In this document: piece after piece, positions 1-10,705 of the stretch | How the letters are laid out: every line of letters starts with the position of its first letter | Position numbering within the stretch: the stretch's first letter is position 1 | Assembly: GCA_964017125.1 (NCBI GenBank) | Contig: OZ024908.1 | Span: forward strand, 65,041,173-65,105,172 | Direction: 5' to 3' | Length of the DNA stretch: 64,000 nucleotides | DNA from: Flabesymbios commensalis | Taxonomy: Eukaryota; Annelida; Polychaeta; Terebellida; Flabelligeridae | Notes under the pieces: model-generated | Seen by the model: the letters and a program-made list of their open reading frames with translations, nothing else | Database searches by the model: none | Told to the model about the DNA's origin: nothing | Translations under genes and position numbers: made by a program

Positions 1-360
1 AAGCAGAAGGTCAGGGTGGTGGATCTAGATATATACTGTGGCTGGTTGAGGGCCAGCTCTGACAATGCTCCGTGGGTCAAATTTGATTTACTACAGTCTT
101 ATACAGCTGTGGGTGTTCTGGTCAGGAAGAGGTGTGACTTCACACATGGAGAGCAATATGTCACGTCATTCCATGTGTCCAGTTCGGATGATGACGTCAC
201 CTGGTCCTACGTAGGTACTGACATACAGCCTGTGTATGAAGGTATCAGCTTCACCTGGTGGTTTGACAGAGATATTACATCACGTTACTGGAAAATCGAA
301 CTGTTGACTTTTGTTATTCATCCATCTTTTCAAGCTGATATCATAGGTTATGAGAAGTAA
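1..360 (+). CDS. F5/8 type C (discoidin-like) domain protein, 3'-terminal coding part
   Basis: The frame is open from base 1 to a TAA at 358-360 (119 codons), so the gene begins outside the window. The peptide has the fold signature of an F5/8C domain: CGWLRASSDNAPWVKFDL (surface loop, then the WVKFDL strand), then a VGVLVRKR strand, YVTSFHVSSSDDDVTW (the usual 'YvtsyklqySdDg..W' block), and the closing RYWKIELL...IIGYE strand. Such domains are secreted or extracellular and bind phospholipid, glycans or collagen. The closing Cys usual in the family is not seen; the protein ends IIGYEK. Nothing shows which multidomain protein it belongs to. Domain call is confident; orthology is unknown. Confidence 0.85.
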   Translation, partial: KQKVRVVDLDIYCGWLRASSDNAPWVKFDLLQSYTAVGVLVRKRCDFTHGEQYVTSFHVSSSDDDVTWSYVGTDIQPVYEGISFTWWFDRDITSRYWKIELLTFVIHPSFQADIIGYEK

Positions 361-664
361 CAACAATTTTATAATACCACTAACTGAACTTTAAAAATGC
401 AAACATGATTGAATCTTAAAGTCTTACTATATTTTTTTATCTAATAATTTTTTCGAAAGTGGCTGTGTGTTTTGACATTACACTGGTATTTCTTTATTAT
501 TATTTATTCGTATTTTCGGATTTGAAAAATATTTAAATCTCTTCATCTTACTAATAATTTATGGACAAAACATGTAAAGCATTATTGGCTCCATCTATTT
601 AAGACTGTAATATGCAATATATAGAGAATATGTAAATATAATTATGAAAATATATATGTGTGTG

Positions 665-670
665 AATAAA
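665..670 (+). promoter_or_regulatory. Candidate poly(A) signal of the F5/8C gene
   Basis: AATAAA lies 305 bases after the stop codon in AT-rich DNA that reads as a 3' UTR. No transcript evidence is available. Confidence 0.5.
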
Positions 671-752
671 TATCATATTGTAAAGGCATGCAGCATCGTC
701 GGGAATCGCCTGCTTTCAGCCCAAATGTTAGTCATGAGGTTAATTTAATTGA

Positions 753-982
753 CCCTTATCCTGCTGATCACGACTTTTGTCGCTTTTAATCTGTTTTGTT
801 AGTCGACCGAATAACTGTTATTGGGAATGAGATTTGTGTCTAAACATTAAGATTTGCAAATATTTGTGCTCAAATTAAACACATATGAGTAATTTTCAGC
901 CACTTGAAGTTGTGGATCGCGGTAGCGAGACACAATTTCAAGTGGCTGAAAACTGAAATAAATAAATTTAGCAGGACAAGGG
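753..982 (+). mobile_element. TTAA-C element (small piggyBac-like non-autonomous transposon)
   Basis: Ends are CCCTTATCCTGCTG and AGCAGGACAAGGG. Near the right end is the hairpin CACTTGAAGTTGTGGATCGC / its complement, shared with TTAA-B elements. The flanking TTAA is degraded. Confidence 0.7.
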
Positions 983-1878
983 TCCATGTGATGACGTATG
1001 CCACCTATATTACTTCACCCGCAATAAAAATATTTACAACTGTGTTTCCTTGTCATAACATAGTTGGGATCACCACAGTTGTCTCTGAACCAAGCTGAAG
1101 TAGTAACATTTGCCCCTCATTTCGGGAATGTTTCGAATGTTCCCATTTTAAAACAATCTTAGAATTAAATTAGGATTAATCTTAATTAGGATTAGGATTA
1201 ATCTTAATTTTAGGATTCTTAGTGGGATGGGCCCCTCTGTCTATTTGTCTGACTTGGTCATAATGCTGCAGTTGATTCTTAATGTGAATGATATGTTTGC
1301 AATGCTTATGGATGGCGTATGGCATGTTGTGCTAAACAGCGTCAACACAGACATTTTATACGATTCACACCATGAGACGCATCTTGTATATGGAGTCCCT
1401 ATATATTGAGGGGATTTAAATGGCGGTCAATACAGTTCGTAAGCAATTAATGTGACATTTTTATCATAATTCTCAGAAATGAACACCGTCGGCAAGATAA
1501 TGACAATATAGGTCACCATCAAACCATACGTGTTTCCATAACAATATATGCGAGAACTAACAAAATATGTAGATATACAGTCATGTACTTTCAATCCACT
1601 TTGACGATTACAATCCTTAGTGAAAATGCAATAACGGCGTACACCCACAGGGGGCAGTTCAACAACATTATTATTCAACATTAATACGTAACGCCTGGAG
1701 GGGGAGGGTGGATCAAGCGATGCGTTACGGAACGTAGTCAACACAACGTTAAAAAGCGTGTCGAAAGGGGGAGGGGTGGGTCCAAAATAGCTAAAAAAAG
1801 TGGTGAGTAATTGTTGAACAGCCCCCATGGGCATGAGATCCGATGTTGAGATGGAACAGCTCTGTTCATTCAAGGTAG
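983..1878. other. No gene recognised; short ATTAGG-type repeat
   Basis: AT-rich DNA. At about 1160-1220 the run ATTAGGATTAATCTTAATT recurs in direct and inverted form. Nothing else is recognisable. Confidence 0.4.
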
Positions 1879-1966
1879 GCAGTGACGTCGCTGGAAACGC
1901 TTTTAAATGGCTACTCGGTGAAAATAATGTTATATAAGTCCCCCTCCCCGATACTTCTTTGTATAA
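1879..1966. repeat. GCAGTGACGTC...GGTTATATAA repeat
   Basis: A block with GCAGTGACGTCGCTGG, CTCGGTGAAAATAATG, TTATATAAG and CCCTCCCC matches two tandem copies at about 45378-45505 inside the long satellite-bearing element. It is a solitary relative of that internal segment. Confidence 0.6.
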
Positions 1967-2659
1967 AATTGCCAGGTGGAAATATTGCAGGTCAAGAATT
2001 GAGCAAACATAGAGAGCACATGTAACACCACAGCTATTCACTAGGTGGCTCTCTGAGCAACGTGTAAAAATGAGACTGTCCTTACAGCCGTACATGGACA
2101 TTGTTTTTACGAAAATCCATTTAACAAAAAACTGTCCAAATTTATAAACCCTATGTCATAATAAAAAGTATCAAACACTACTTTCAAATGGCAAAACACA
2201 TATTTGTGAATATGGACAATACCATTAGAGCAAAATACGTTACACGTAATGTTAGCAACGCATTTTCTGAAAAAAATTAGTGTTAAGCTATGTAGCCTCT
2301 GGATGTGTCCTAAAGTGCTGAACGTACCAATATATGCAGGTCAGTGGTGGGTTCAGATCTACAAATAATAAGTATTGTAATATAACTTGTATAATAATTT
2401 ATTTTTTACATATTTGGATAAGTGAAATAGTATTTTGTTTTATAATGCCTTAATAAATACAAACACACTTACACTTGAATAATAACATGAATATAATAAT
2501 ACTATATAATTTAAATTACAGCGTAATAATTATTATGTAGGTTTTGAGAGAATATGATTTGCATATGTAAATAAAACACTAATATTATATATAAATAAAA
2601 TTGTCTGTAAAATTACCATGTTTAAAATACAGCGTAACACGAATCAAAAAAAATTCAAA
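1967..2659. other. AT-rich DNA without recognised genes
   Basis: Strongly AT-rich sequence with ATAATA-type low-complexity stretches around 2360-2640. No domain-bearing reading frame is seen. Confidence 0.4.
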
Positions 2660-2726
2660 ATCGTTGACATACATTTTGTCAAATCTGAATAATTTTCATT
2701 CATTTGAAGTTGTGTATCGCACTTCC
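2660..2726 (-). repeat. Fragment of a TTAA-B/C element
   Basis: Contains CATTTTGTCAAATCTGAATA and TTTGAAGTTGTGTATCGC, the inner part of the TTAA-B family, but neither end. Confidence 0.55.
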
Positions 2727-2814
2727 GTAATATACAAATTGATGTAAGATTTCCCCATTTCGTACCACACCAGATTTTCGAACAATATATATAATATAAA
2801 TGAAACTATAATAG

Positions 2815-3700
2815 TTTGAAAATAGAGTTTTGATGCAAGGGTGTTTGTTATCTCCGCTTCTGTTTAATATGTATGTAAATGATTTAGTGCATGATTTAAA
2901 ATCTGTTGCGGAAGGTATTAATATGAATGACGAAAAAATTAACTGTCTACTTTATGCTGATGACCTGGTCCTCCTCGCTGAATCAGAGGAAGGGTTACAA
3001 AGGTTACTGGTGTAATACATGGGGTATGAAGGTGAATAGTAACAAGTCAAAGGTTGTACACTTCCGTGGAACACATATACCCGTGTCAGATTTTATTTTT
3101 CGGTGTGGTCAAGAAGTACTACAAACAGTTTGCGATTATGATTATCTGGGCTTGCTTATAAATGAATTTCTCGATTTTACATATACGAGTCAGGCTGTCG
3201 CCAAATCTGCAAATAGAGCTTTAGGTTTAATAATTTGTAAAGCTAAGGCTTACGGCGGTATGCCGTACTCATGTTTTACCAAACTGTACAATGCCCTGGT
3301 GTTACCAATAATTACATATGGATCAGCTATCTGGGGTGACAAATCATATTCACATATAGATGCAGTACATAATAAAGCATGTCGTTTCTTTTTCGGTGTG
3401 GGTAAATACACCCCTAATGCAGCAATACAGGGAGAAATGGGCTGGCCCTTACCAATATATTACCACTGGGTTACTATTGTAATGCAATGGCAGCGACTCC
3501 ACCGTATGAGTGACAATAGAATAAACAAAAATGTTTATGTTTTGTAAAAGCAAGTCAAAATCACGATGTAAACTTTGGTATGGTCGCGTAGATGATTTCT
3601 TTAAAAAACATGACTTGCATATGTTAACAGATATCAATGTTATTAGTACTGCCGGCGAGACTAAAGTAATACAGTTGGTTAAAAACAAAAAGTTAAAGTT
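2815..3700 (+). pseudogene. LINE reverse transcriptase, 5'-truncated (segment 1)
   Basis: Non-LTR reverse transcriptase from the QGCLLSPLLFNMYVNDL motif through LLYADDLVLLAES (catalytic YADD), the SNKSKVVHFR block and the thumb region (LYNALVLPIITYGSAIWG). The reading frame shifts near 3010 and again near 3540, so the copy is dead. Endonuclease and the 5' part of the polymerase are absent (5' truncation). The segment continues after a SINE insertion, then after a giant inverted-repeat insertion, to about 9084. Such a protein would copy LINE RNA into a nicked chromosomal target. Clade not assigned. Confidence 0.85.
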
Positions 3701-3712
3701 ATGTGCTGAGCA

Positions 3713-3788
3713 AAAAATGAAATGAATCGGGCTTTAGGCCACCTTTGTGCACATATAGGCTAAACTGGGCCAGGAGAACCTCCTGAGG
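3713..3788 (-). mobile_element. 5'-truncated dimeric-tRNA SINE, inserted in the LINE
   Basis: Only the 3' end of the SINE is present, in reverse orientation (ATGAATCGGGCTTTAGGCC ... CAGGAGAACCTCCTGAGG). It is bounded by a perfect 12-bp duplication ATGTGCTGAGCA at 3701-3712 and 3789-3800, proving insertion into LINE coding sequence. Confidence 0.9.
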
Positions 3789-4041
3789 ATGTGCTGAGCA
3801 GTGGTCTAAAGTTGTCAATAAAGTAGGTGCGCGGGGTGGTAATGGTAACAATAAATTACGAACATATTGTAAATTTAAGAACATTTTTCAGACTGAGTTT
3901 TACGTGGAAAATATCATGACTAGAAGTCACCGCTTAGCTCTAGCTAAGTTTAGATGTGGTGTTGCTCCCATTCGCTTAGAAACTTGGCGCTATGAAAAAT
4001 TACCTGTTAACGAACGCTTCTGTCCTTTTTGTTTGGACTGT
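3789..4041 (+). pseudogene. LINE C-terminal region (segment 2)
   Basis: Continues the LINE protein: FYVENIMTRSHRLALAKFRC, then RLETWRYEKLPVNERFCPFC, the first half of a C-terminal zinc-binding motif. Coding is cut at the ACTGT target site (4037-4041) of the giant inverted repeat and resumes at 8887. Confidence 0.85.
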
Positions 4042-5110
4042 AGTCCATGGGCCAGATAGGGTTACCGTGCACCCCCCCCCCCCCAGGACAGTCTGAGACC
4101 AAGTTTTTATTGTTCCTTGGACCTCTCCCGATATCAAAAGTCGATGCCATCAAAAAAAAGTTGGGATGAACTACCTGTTCTGGGCCATTTTCAAAATGGC
4201 CGCCATCGAAATCTGGAAATCACGTTTTGCGCCATAACTTGAGTTCTAAGGCAGTTAGAGTCACAAAATTGGTGTCTATGCATATGTTTTTTGGGGTGAG
4301 GAATTCAATTATGCCGATAAAAAATGTTTCTGTCTTGTGGAAAATTTATAAACCGCTATTCAAACGTATTTTTCGTACATTTTTGGTCATTTTTTGTGTT
4401 AGTCTATGGGACAGAGAGGGTTACTGTGCACCCTCCACCTATGAAGGTCTGAGACCAATTTTTTCTGCTCATTAGACCTCCCCCTATATTAAAAATCGAT
4501 GCCATCAAATGAAAGTCGGATGGACCACCTATTTTAGGCCATTTCAAAATGGCCGCCATTGAAATTTGAAAATCACGTTTTGTGCCATAACTTCAGTTCT
4601 AAGGCAGTTAGAGTTACAATATTGATGTCTATACATATGTTTTTAGGGGCGAGGAATTCAATTATGCAAAAAAAAATATTTCTGTCCTGTGGAAAATTAA
4701 TAAACAGCTATTTAAACGTATTTTTCGTGCATTTTCGATTATTTTTTGTGTTAGTCCATGGGCCAGATAGGGTTACTGTGCACCCTCCACCCATGAAAGT
4801 CTGAGACCAATTTTTTTGGCTAATAAGACCTCCCCCAATATCAAAAGTCGATGCCATCAAATACAAGTCGGATGGACTACCTATTTTAGGCCATTTCAAA
4901 ATGGCCGCCAATGAAATTTGGAAAGCACTTTTTGTGCCATAACTTGAGTTCTAAGGCAGTTAGAGTTACAAAATTGGTGTCTATACATATGTTTTTGGGG
5001 ACGAGGAATCTAATTATCCCAATAAAAAATATTTTTGTCTTGTAGATAATTTATAAACAATTAAATAAACGTATTTTTCGTGTATTTTCGATCATTTTTG
5101 TGTATTTTAG
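4042..5110. repeat. Left outer arm: three tandem copies of the terminal unit
   Basis: Units of about 350-359 bp start at 4042, 4401 and 4753. Each has AGTCYATGGG...GGGTTACYGTGCACC, AAGTCGATGCCATCAAA, AAAATGGCCGCCAT and GTTCTAAGGCAGTTAGAGT. The units differ by many substitutions, so the tandem structure is old. Confidence 0.85.
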
Positions 5111-5691
5111 TGCGAGCACAGAAGAAAACTAACCTTAAAATAAAACTTGTAGTGTTATTTTATTCCTTGAATAATGAGCAATACAGTGTGGAAAATTGTA
5201 AATAAAAATTCAACTTTGTTTATGACGAGCATGATCAATGAAAAAAACTTAGTGTGGAAAATATTAAAATAACAAAGTGGTGACTGTTCTATGAACCAAT
5301 TACAATTACATGTCATCTTCATCCATATTAGATCTGACCATCAGCTGAGTAGATTATTTCCTTCATTGCAAAAAAAACCAGTACTTTTACACAAGATCAT
5401 ATCGCCACTTTAAAATTTAAAACGGCAGATATACCCTTTCAATTCCAAGGGGAAAATTTAGTTATTGACAATCATTCTTATGTATTGCACACTCATTTCA
5501 GCAGTTTATCTAACACACATTTAAAAACAGAATTTCTAACATAATAGTTGCCGTGTTATCAAATTCTTATGGTGGTGACAGCAGAAATGGTGGTGAAGGC
5601 CTTGTTCCACCAGAATATAAAACACGTTTGCACTACCATAGAACATAAAATAAACAAATAAGCTACTGATTATTTAAACCTAATCCTCATC

Positions 5692-6000
5692 ACTGTCACT
5701 TTCAGCTACTGCACTGTCATCAGACAACACTTCTCCGTCTGATGAACTTGCTACATCGTCCCCACTTTCAATGTATCATTCCCCTTGCTATGTCTATTGG
5801 GATAATTGGACCTTGACACCAGCCGGGCACAAATTTCTCATTGTTTTCAGTCCATCCATTAATTGCTAGATGAATATATGGCTGAGGAATATGGGCTAAT
5901 TTCCAAATTCCAGTTTGATAATTTACTCGTCTAATATGCTCAGACAATGTCTTTCTACATAGTGGAAACTGGCTGAAGTCTGGCTGAAGTCAATATTGCT
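5692..6000 (-). pseudogene. Relic of the foldback element's gene, C-terminal part (left arm copy)
   Basis: Read on the - strand this arm contains HIRRVNYQTGIWKLAHIPQP, then INGWTENNEKFVPG and PIIPIDIARG, and a serine/aspartate-rich tail ending SDSDED. The pattern (RxNYQxxIWKxAH...NGW...P) recurs in uncharacterised proteins that are multi-copy in many invertebrate genomes, as I recall; this needs a database search. The right arm has an inverted copy of the same region that lacks the NGW part. Confidence 0.6.
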
Positions 6001-6165
6001 CACTTCTGCTTCAGGATAGAGTAGCGATACATGTCACATGTTAACTCTTCTAGGTCGGTCACTAAGTCATCGGAGATATGCCAAACATCTCCTAATTTAC
6101 AGAGTACATCTTGAAATCGCATAGTCTTCTGAATCAGTTTTATGGTTAATTTTTCCTACGCCTTG

Positions 6166-6838
6166 TCTAGGATGTGAGTGATGCACCAGTGCCAAGTGAT
6201 TTAAGCAGCACTCTGGTCATACAAGATGACAATGCTTTCTTCCATGTTATGTCAAACATCACCAGCAACTTTCATCTCATTGCACATACAATATTTGACA
6301 GCATACCAAGGAGTGGCGACATTATCTTTAGCACAGAAGGCTCGATTAAGCAAATGGAGGGACAGATGCTTGGTACCAGTGATACATTGATCATAAGTAG
6401 GCCATTGCAAAAAAGCCAGCTGATTGGAAGACATTTCTGATGAACAGTGACAACAAATCACAGTTAGTTGATGATATGTAGGATGTTTGGTGCTCTCATA
6501 AATTTGCTCCAAGCCTTGCATAGAAAAAAAATAATAACTGTCCCTCATGGTAACTGCTACCTTCTTGCGTCTGAAGATGGAACAACAGTTAATAAAACTG
6601 AGATTACATCATTGTTCTCAAATAAATAAAAAACTGATACTGTCTGTATGCACAAGAGCAAGGCTGTGATACAGTTCGCATTCGCAGTTCTGACAGTGAT
6701 GTGTTTTTCATATTGCTGCACCATGCTTTCAAGTTAGACATCACTATTTCGTTTGATACTGGCTCAGACAACACAAGAAGGCTTCTGATTGTAATTCACA
6801 TAGACAACAATAATGGTCAGAAGCTCTGCACGTCTCTT
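6166..6838. other. Loop of the giant inverted repeat
   Basis: The only part of the element without an inverted counterpart. It contains the upstream part of the relic gene on the + strand (e.g. RGTSDTLIISRPLQK-like and CYLLASEDGTTVNKTEITSL blocks). Confidence 0.6.
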
Positions 6839-7253
6839 TGCGCATTCACGCGTAGGGGAAATTAAACCAATAAAACTGAGTCAGGAGACTGTGAGATTTC
6901 AAGATGTAAATTAACTTGATGTTTGGCATATCTCTGATGACATAGTGATCGACCTAGAAGAGTTCACATGTGCCATCTATGGAAAAAGTCGTCATACGAG
7001 TGTACATGATCTTCGCTACTCTATTTTGAAGCAGAAGTGCATCAATCTCGAGCGCAATATTGAGCTCAACCAATTTCCATCATGTAGAAAGACATTGTCT
7101 CAGCATATTAGACGAGTAAATGAGATAGGAATTTGGAAATTAGCCCATATTTCTCAGCCATTAGAAAGTGATGACGATGTAGCAGGTTCATCAGAGGAAG
7201 AAGTGTTGTCTGATGACAGTGCAGTAGTTGAAAGTGACAGTGATGAGGATTAG
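6590..7253 (+). pseudogene. Relic of the foldback element's gene, central and C-terminal part (loop and right arm)
   Basis: The loop encodes DTVRIRSSDSDVFFILLHHA (about 6667-6730); the right arm encodes LEEFTCAIYGKSRHTSVHDL (from about 6955), PSCRKTLSQHIRRVNEIGIW, and the acidic tail ending SDSDED at 7252. The order (acidic DSDV strand, LEEFTC block, R-x-N...IW block, acidic tail) matches uncharacterised invertebrate proteins with an FTGCD motif. The spacing of acidic residues suggests a FEN/PIN-like nuclease fold. That is inference. The gene is broken in several places. Confidence 0.55.
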
Positions 7254-7819
7254 ATTTAGCTAATCAGTAGCTTGCGATATGTTTATTTTATGTTCTATGG
7301 TAGTGCAAACGCATTTCATATTCTGGTGGAACAAGGACTTTACCACAGCTTTACCACCATTTCTGCTGTCACCACTATAAGAATTTGATGACATGGCAAC
7401 TATTATGTTAGAAACTCTGTTTTTAAATGGGTGTAAGATATACTGGTGAAATGAGTGTGCAATACATAAGAATGACTGTCGAAAACCAAATTTTACCCTT
7501 GGAATTGAAAGGGTGTATCTACCGTTTTAAATTGGGGATATGATCTTGTGTGAAAGTATTGGAAGGGAATATTCTACTCAGCTGCTGGTCAGATATAATA
7601 TGGATGAAGATTACATGTACTCCTAATCGGTTCATGGAACAGTCACCACTTTGTTATTTTAATATCTTCTACACTAAGTTTTTTTTCATTTATCATGCTA
7701 GTCTTAAGCAAAGTTGAATTTGTATTTACAATTTTCAACACTGTTATGCTCATTATTCACGGAATAAAATAACACTACAAGTTTTATTTTAAGGTTAGTT
7801 TTTTTCTGTGCTCGCACTA

Positions 7820-8881
7820 AAATACACAAAATGACCGAAAATACACGAAAAATACGTTTATTTAACTGTTTATGAATTATCTACGAGACAGAAATATTTT
7901 TTATTGGGATAATTAGATTCCTCGTCCCCAAAAACATATGTATAGACACCAATTTTGTGACTCTAACTGCCTTAGAACTCAAGTTATGGCACAAAACGTG
8001 ATTTCCAAATTGCATTGGCGGCCATTTTGAAATGGCCTAAAATAGGTAGTCCATCCGACTTGTATTTGATAGCATCGACTTTTGATATTGGGGGAGGTCT
8101 TATGAGCCAAAAAAATTGGTCTCAGACTTTCATGAGTGGAGGGTGCACAGTAACCCTATCTGGCCCATGGACTAACACAAAAAATAACCGAAAATGCACG
8201 AAAAATACATTTAAATAGCTGTTTATTAATTGTCCACAAGACAGAAATATTTTTAATTGGCATAATTAAATTCCTCGCCCCCAAAAACATATGTATAGAC
8301 ATCAATATTGTAACTCTAACTGCCTTAGAACTGAAGTTATGGCACAAAACGTGATTTCCAAATTTCAATGGCGGCCATTTTGAAATGGCCTAAAATAGGT
8401 GGTCCATCCGATTTTTATTTGATGGCATCGACTTTTAATATTGGGGGAGGTCTAATGAGCAAAAAAAACTTGGTCTCAGACTTTCATAGGTGGATGGTGC
8501 ACAGTAACCCTCTCTGTCCCATAGACTAACACAAAAAATGACCAAAAATGTACGAAAAATACGTTTGAATAGCGGTTTATAAATTTTCCACAAGACAGAA
8601 ACATTTTTTATCGGCATAATTGAATTCCTCACCCCCAAAAACATATGCATAGACACCAATTTTGTGACTCTAACTGCCTTAGAACTCAAGTTATGGCACA
8701 AAACGTGATTTCCAGATTTCGATGGCGGCCATTTTGAAAATGGCCCAAAACAGGTAGTCCATCCCAACTTTTTTTTGATGGCATCGACTTTTGATATCGG
8801 GGGAGGTCCAAGGAACAATAAAAACTTGGTCTCAGACTGTCCTCGGGGGGGTGCACGGTAACCCTATCTGGCCCATGGACT
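7820..8881. repeat. Right outer arm: three tandem copies of the terminal unit, inverted
   Basis: Reverse complement of 4042-5110; units end near 8172, 8528 and 8881 with CCCATRGACT. Confidence 0.85.
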
Positions 8882-8886
8882 ACTGT

Positions 8887-9084
8887 ATTGAAGATGAGTG
8901 TCATGTTATTTTAGAGTGTCCTGTGTATTCTGACATGCGAGTGCCTTTATTGGAAGCAGTTTTCGCCTTTGATCCGTCACTGTCCACCCGAAAATTAGAC
9001 CTGTTGTCATTTATCCTTTCAAATGAAGTAATAGTTAAGTTGAGTGCCAAAACCTTGTGTCAAATACTACGTCACCGCTTTTGA
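8887..9084 (+). pseudogene. LINE C-terminus (segment 3)
   Basis: Continues the frame left at 4036 after one ACTGT: CIEDECHVILECPVYSDMR completes the C-terminal zinc-binding pattern (C-x2-C ... H-x4-C) typical of many LINE ORF2 proteins, then runs to a TGA at 9082-9084. No stop in this 66-codon piece. Confidence 0.85.
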
Positions 9085-9149
9085 TATGTTATATCTTTAA
9101 ATAATATTCTTACCCTTTTTTACCATACTCATGTTTTTTTAGAAAACGT

Positions 9150-9357
9150 CAATAGGCCCATTCAAGTGGCTGTTTTCGTCATCGATGCTTTTCGTCAAAA
9201 AGGTCAAAGGTCAAAGGTCATGCAACAATAATTTGACGGTGAATTTCTCCGTCTCGTTACGTCAACGGCGGAAAAAAATCAAACAGCCAATCGAGTAGGA
9301 TAATAACAAAACGAAAAAACGTCGAAAACGAAAACAGCCACTCGAATGGGCCTATTG
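9150..9357. mobile_element. Palindromic MITE (AATAGGCCCATTC ends)
   Basis: Ends CAATAGGCCCATTCAAGTGG and the inverted CCACTCGAATGGGCCTATTG enclose inner inverted repeats (GTTTTCGTC). About 208 bp. GTC flanks both sides and may be a short target duplication. Confidence 0.8.
9201..9220 (+). promoter_or_regulatory. Three AGGTCA half-sites as overlapping DR1
   Basis: AGGTCA occurs three times, each separated by one A, inside the MITE. DR1 is a classical binding arrangement for nuclear receptor dimers. Function untested; it may be chance. Confidence 0.4.
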
Positions 9358-9360
9358 TCC

Positions 9361-9560
9361 CGCAAGCGCGAGACGTTGGGCCGATGTTGGTTTAGAGTGT
9401 TGGACCAGCTTTGGCTTGATGTCTCGTTTTTAATGGGTACATTTTTGTTTTGCTTTATGTTTTGACTTGGCCCTTTTCTGTGCCCTTGTTGTGTCAGCAT
9501 CGATTCTGTTGATGTTGGCGCAGCCTTGGTTCAGAATTGGGTCGATGTCTTGTGCTCAAA
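9361..9560. repeat. Degraded PAL-A fragments and LINE 3' region
   Basis: GAGACGTTGGGCCGATGTTGG and a second block near 9500-9555 resemble the PAL-A core. Beyond it (to about 9990) is AT-rich DNA, a (GTGC)n/(GTAT)n run at 9815-9842, and a LINE-like tail with (TGTC)n near 9960-9990. Confidence 0.4.
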
Positions 9561-10179
9561 ATGAATTACTTTTATCCATCATTACTGTATTTTTATTACT
9601 AATATCATTACTTCTAGTTCTAGCTAATTAAAAAAAACAGGATGAATAAAATGTATTATTTTTAATTATTATTATCCTGATTATCAGAATATAGATGAAA
9701 AACATGCAATCTCTGAAATCCCGTCAAGTTTCAGGTTTTTTGTCTTCTTGCCATGTATAACGTATAACTTGTTATACATGTCATAACATGTCTAGTTTTA
9801 TTTTTTTTTACTAGCGTGCGTGCGTGCGTGTATGTATGTGCAAGTGTTTAAGTTTGGTCTTTCATAACTCTTGGAGAGTGGCCTGGTCACTTTTAACTAA
9901 ACTGTTTTTATTGTGAATGTATCAAATTATTGTAACTAGGGTGAGACATAAATAAACAATTTGTCTGTCTTGTGTCTGTCTGTCTGCATCGATCCTCAAG
10001 AAAATTCTACACATCCAAACATTTAGCATACGAGACGCGATAAACTATCTGACCGTCTATTATTATGTCATTTGTATTTACAATTCGATCGTTAAATAAA
10101 TATTACGAAATTAGTTTTTTTAACATTAAGAGTTTTTTTGATATTTCTAACTCTGTGATCATTAAACTAACCAAATAGT

Positions 10180-10400
10180 CTACAATTTCTCCAGTAACAT
10201 AAATATTTAAATCGTCAGCATAGAGTAGATAGAGTAGAGAAAACAGAAGTGATGATACATTATAATCATAGATCATCAATATACATAAGAAATAGCAAAG
10301 GACCTAAAATAGATCCTTTCGGTACTCCACAACTAATTTTCTCATAAGAAGAATCAAACTTATTAAATGACACATTTTGTTTTCTGTTACGGAAATATAT
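10180..10400 (-). pseudogene. Reverse transcriptase fragment (second LINE type)
   Basis: On the - strand the sequence encodes [20 protein letters not shown], the palm motif preceding the catalytic YADD in Jockey/CR1-type LINEs. Flanking residues ([11 protein letters not shown] upstream) fit. Only about 70 codons survive with stops after the IDDL. Confidence 0.75.
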
Positions 10401-10659
10401 TTTACCCGGTCATATGTCATACCTCCTGATACCATACCTATACAATTTATTATGTTTATCCAGAACATATTTTATCAATTAAAAAGACCGATGCAATATT
10501 GCTCCAAAACCTTATCTGAAAACAAACAGGTACTTATATGATAAACTATATTTCTCGGTAAAAGAGAACAATCTAACATACATGACACGATGAAATACCT
10601 TCCAGGAGCAAGACAGAGACGGATATATAATTACTAATTTATGTAGGGTTACCACTTTT

Positions 10660-10705
10660 AATACTACTAATAATAATAATAATAAGTTATTCTATAGCGC
10701 ATATA
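10660..10705 (-). repeat. 3' tail of an L2/CR1-like LINE
   Basis: (TAA)n followed by GTTATTCTATAGCGC is the reverse complement of the tail seen at 14440-14477 (GCGCTATAGAAG then TTATTA repeats). Confidence 0.5.

Larger units (their letters stand above)
4042..8881. mobile_element. 4.84-kb giant inverted-repeat (foldback) transposon
   Basis: Ends are AGTCCATGGGCCAGATAGGG and its reverse complement, flanked by a perfect 5-bp duplication ACTGT (4037-4041, 8882-8886). The left arm (to about 6165) and right arm (from about 6840) are inverted copies over roughly 2 kb, with a loop of about 0.68 kb. The outer kilobase of each arm contains the terminal sequence three times in tandem (4042, 4401, 4753 on the left; mirrored on the right). 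The loop and inner arms hold relics of a protein-coding gene. The frame of the host LINE is continuous across the insertion once the element and one ACTGT are ignored, which fixes the boundaries. Superfamily unknown: TIR sequence and 5-bp duplication do not match a family I can name. Confidence 0.9.

Noticed and set aside
1427-2101. Open frame of 224 codons on the - strand
   Set aside because: No domain or splice context. It overlaps a repeat block related to 45378-45505, and its residue composition looks random.
3449-3688. - strand open frame opposite the LINE
   Set aside because: Antisense of clear reverse transcriptase coding.
4042-8881. Polinton-like or other virus-derived element
   Set aside because: Long inverted repeats invite the idea, but there is no capsid, polymerase or integrase signal and the target duplication is 5 bp.
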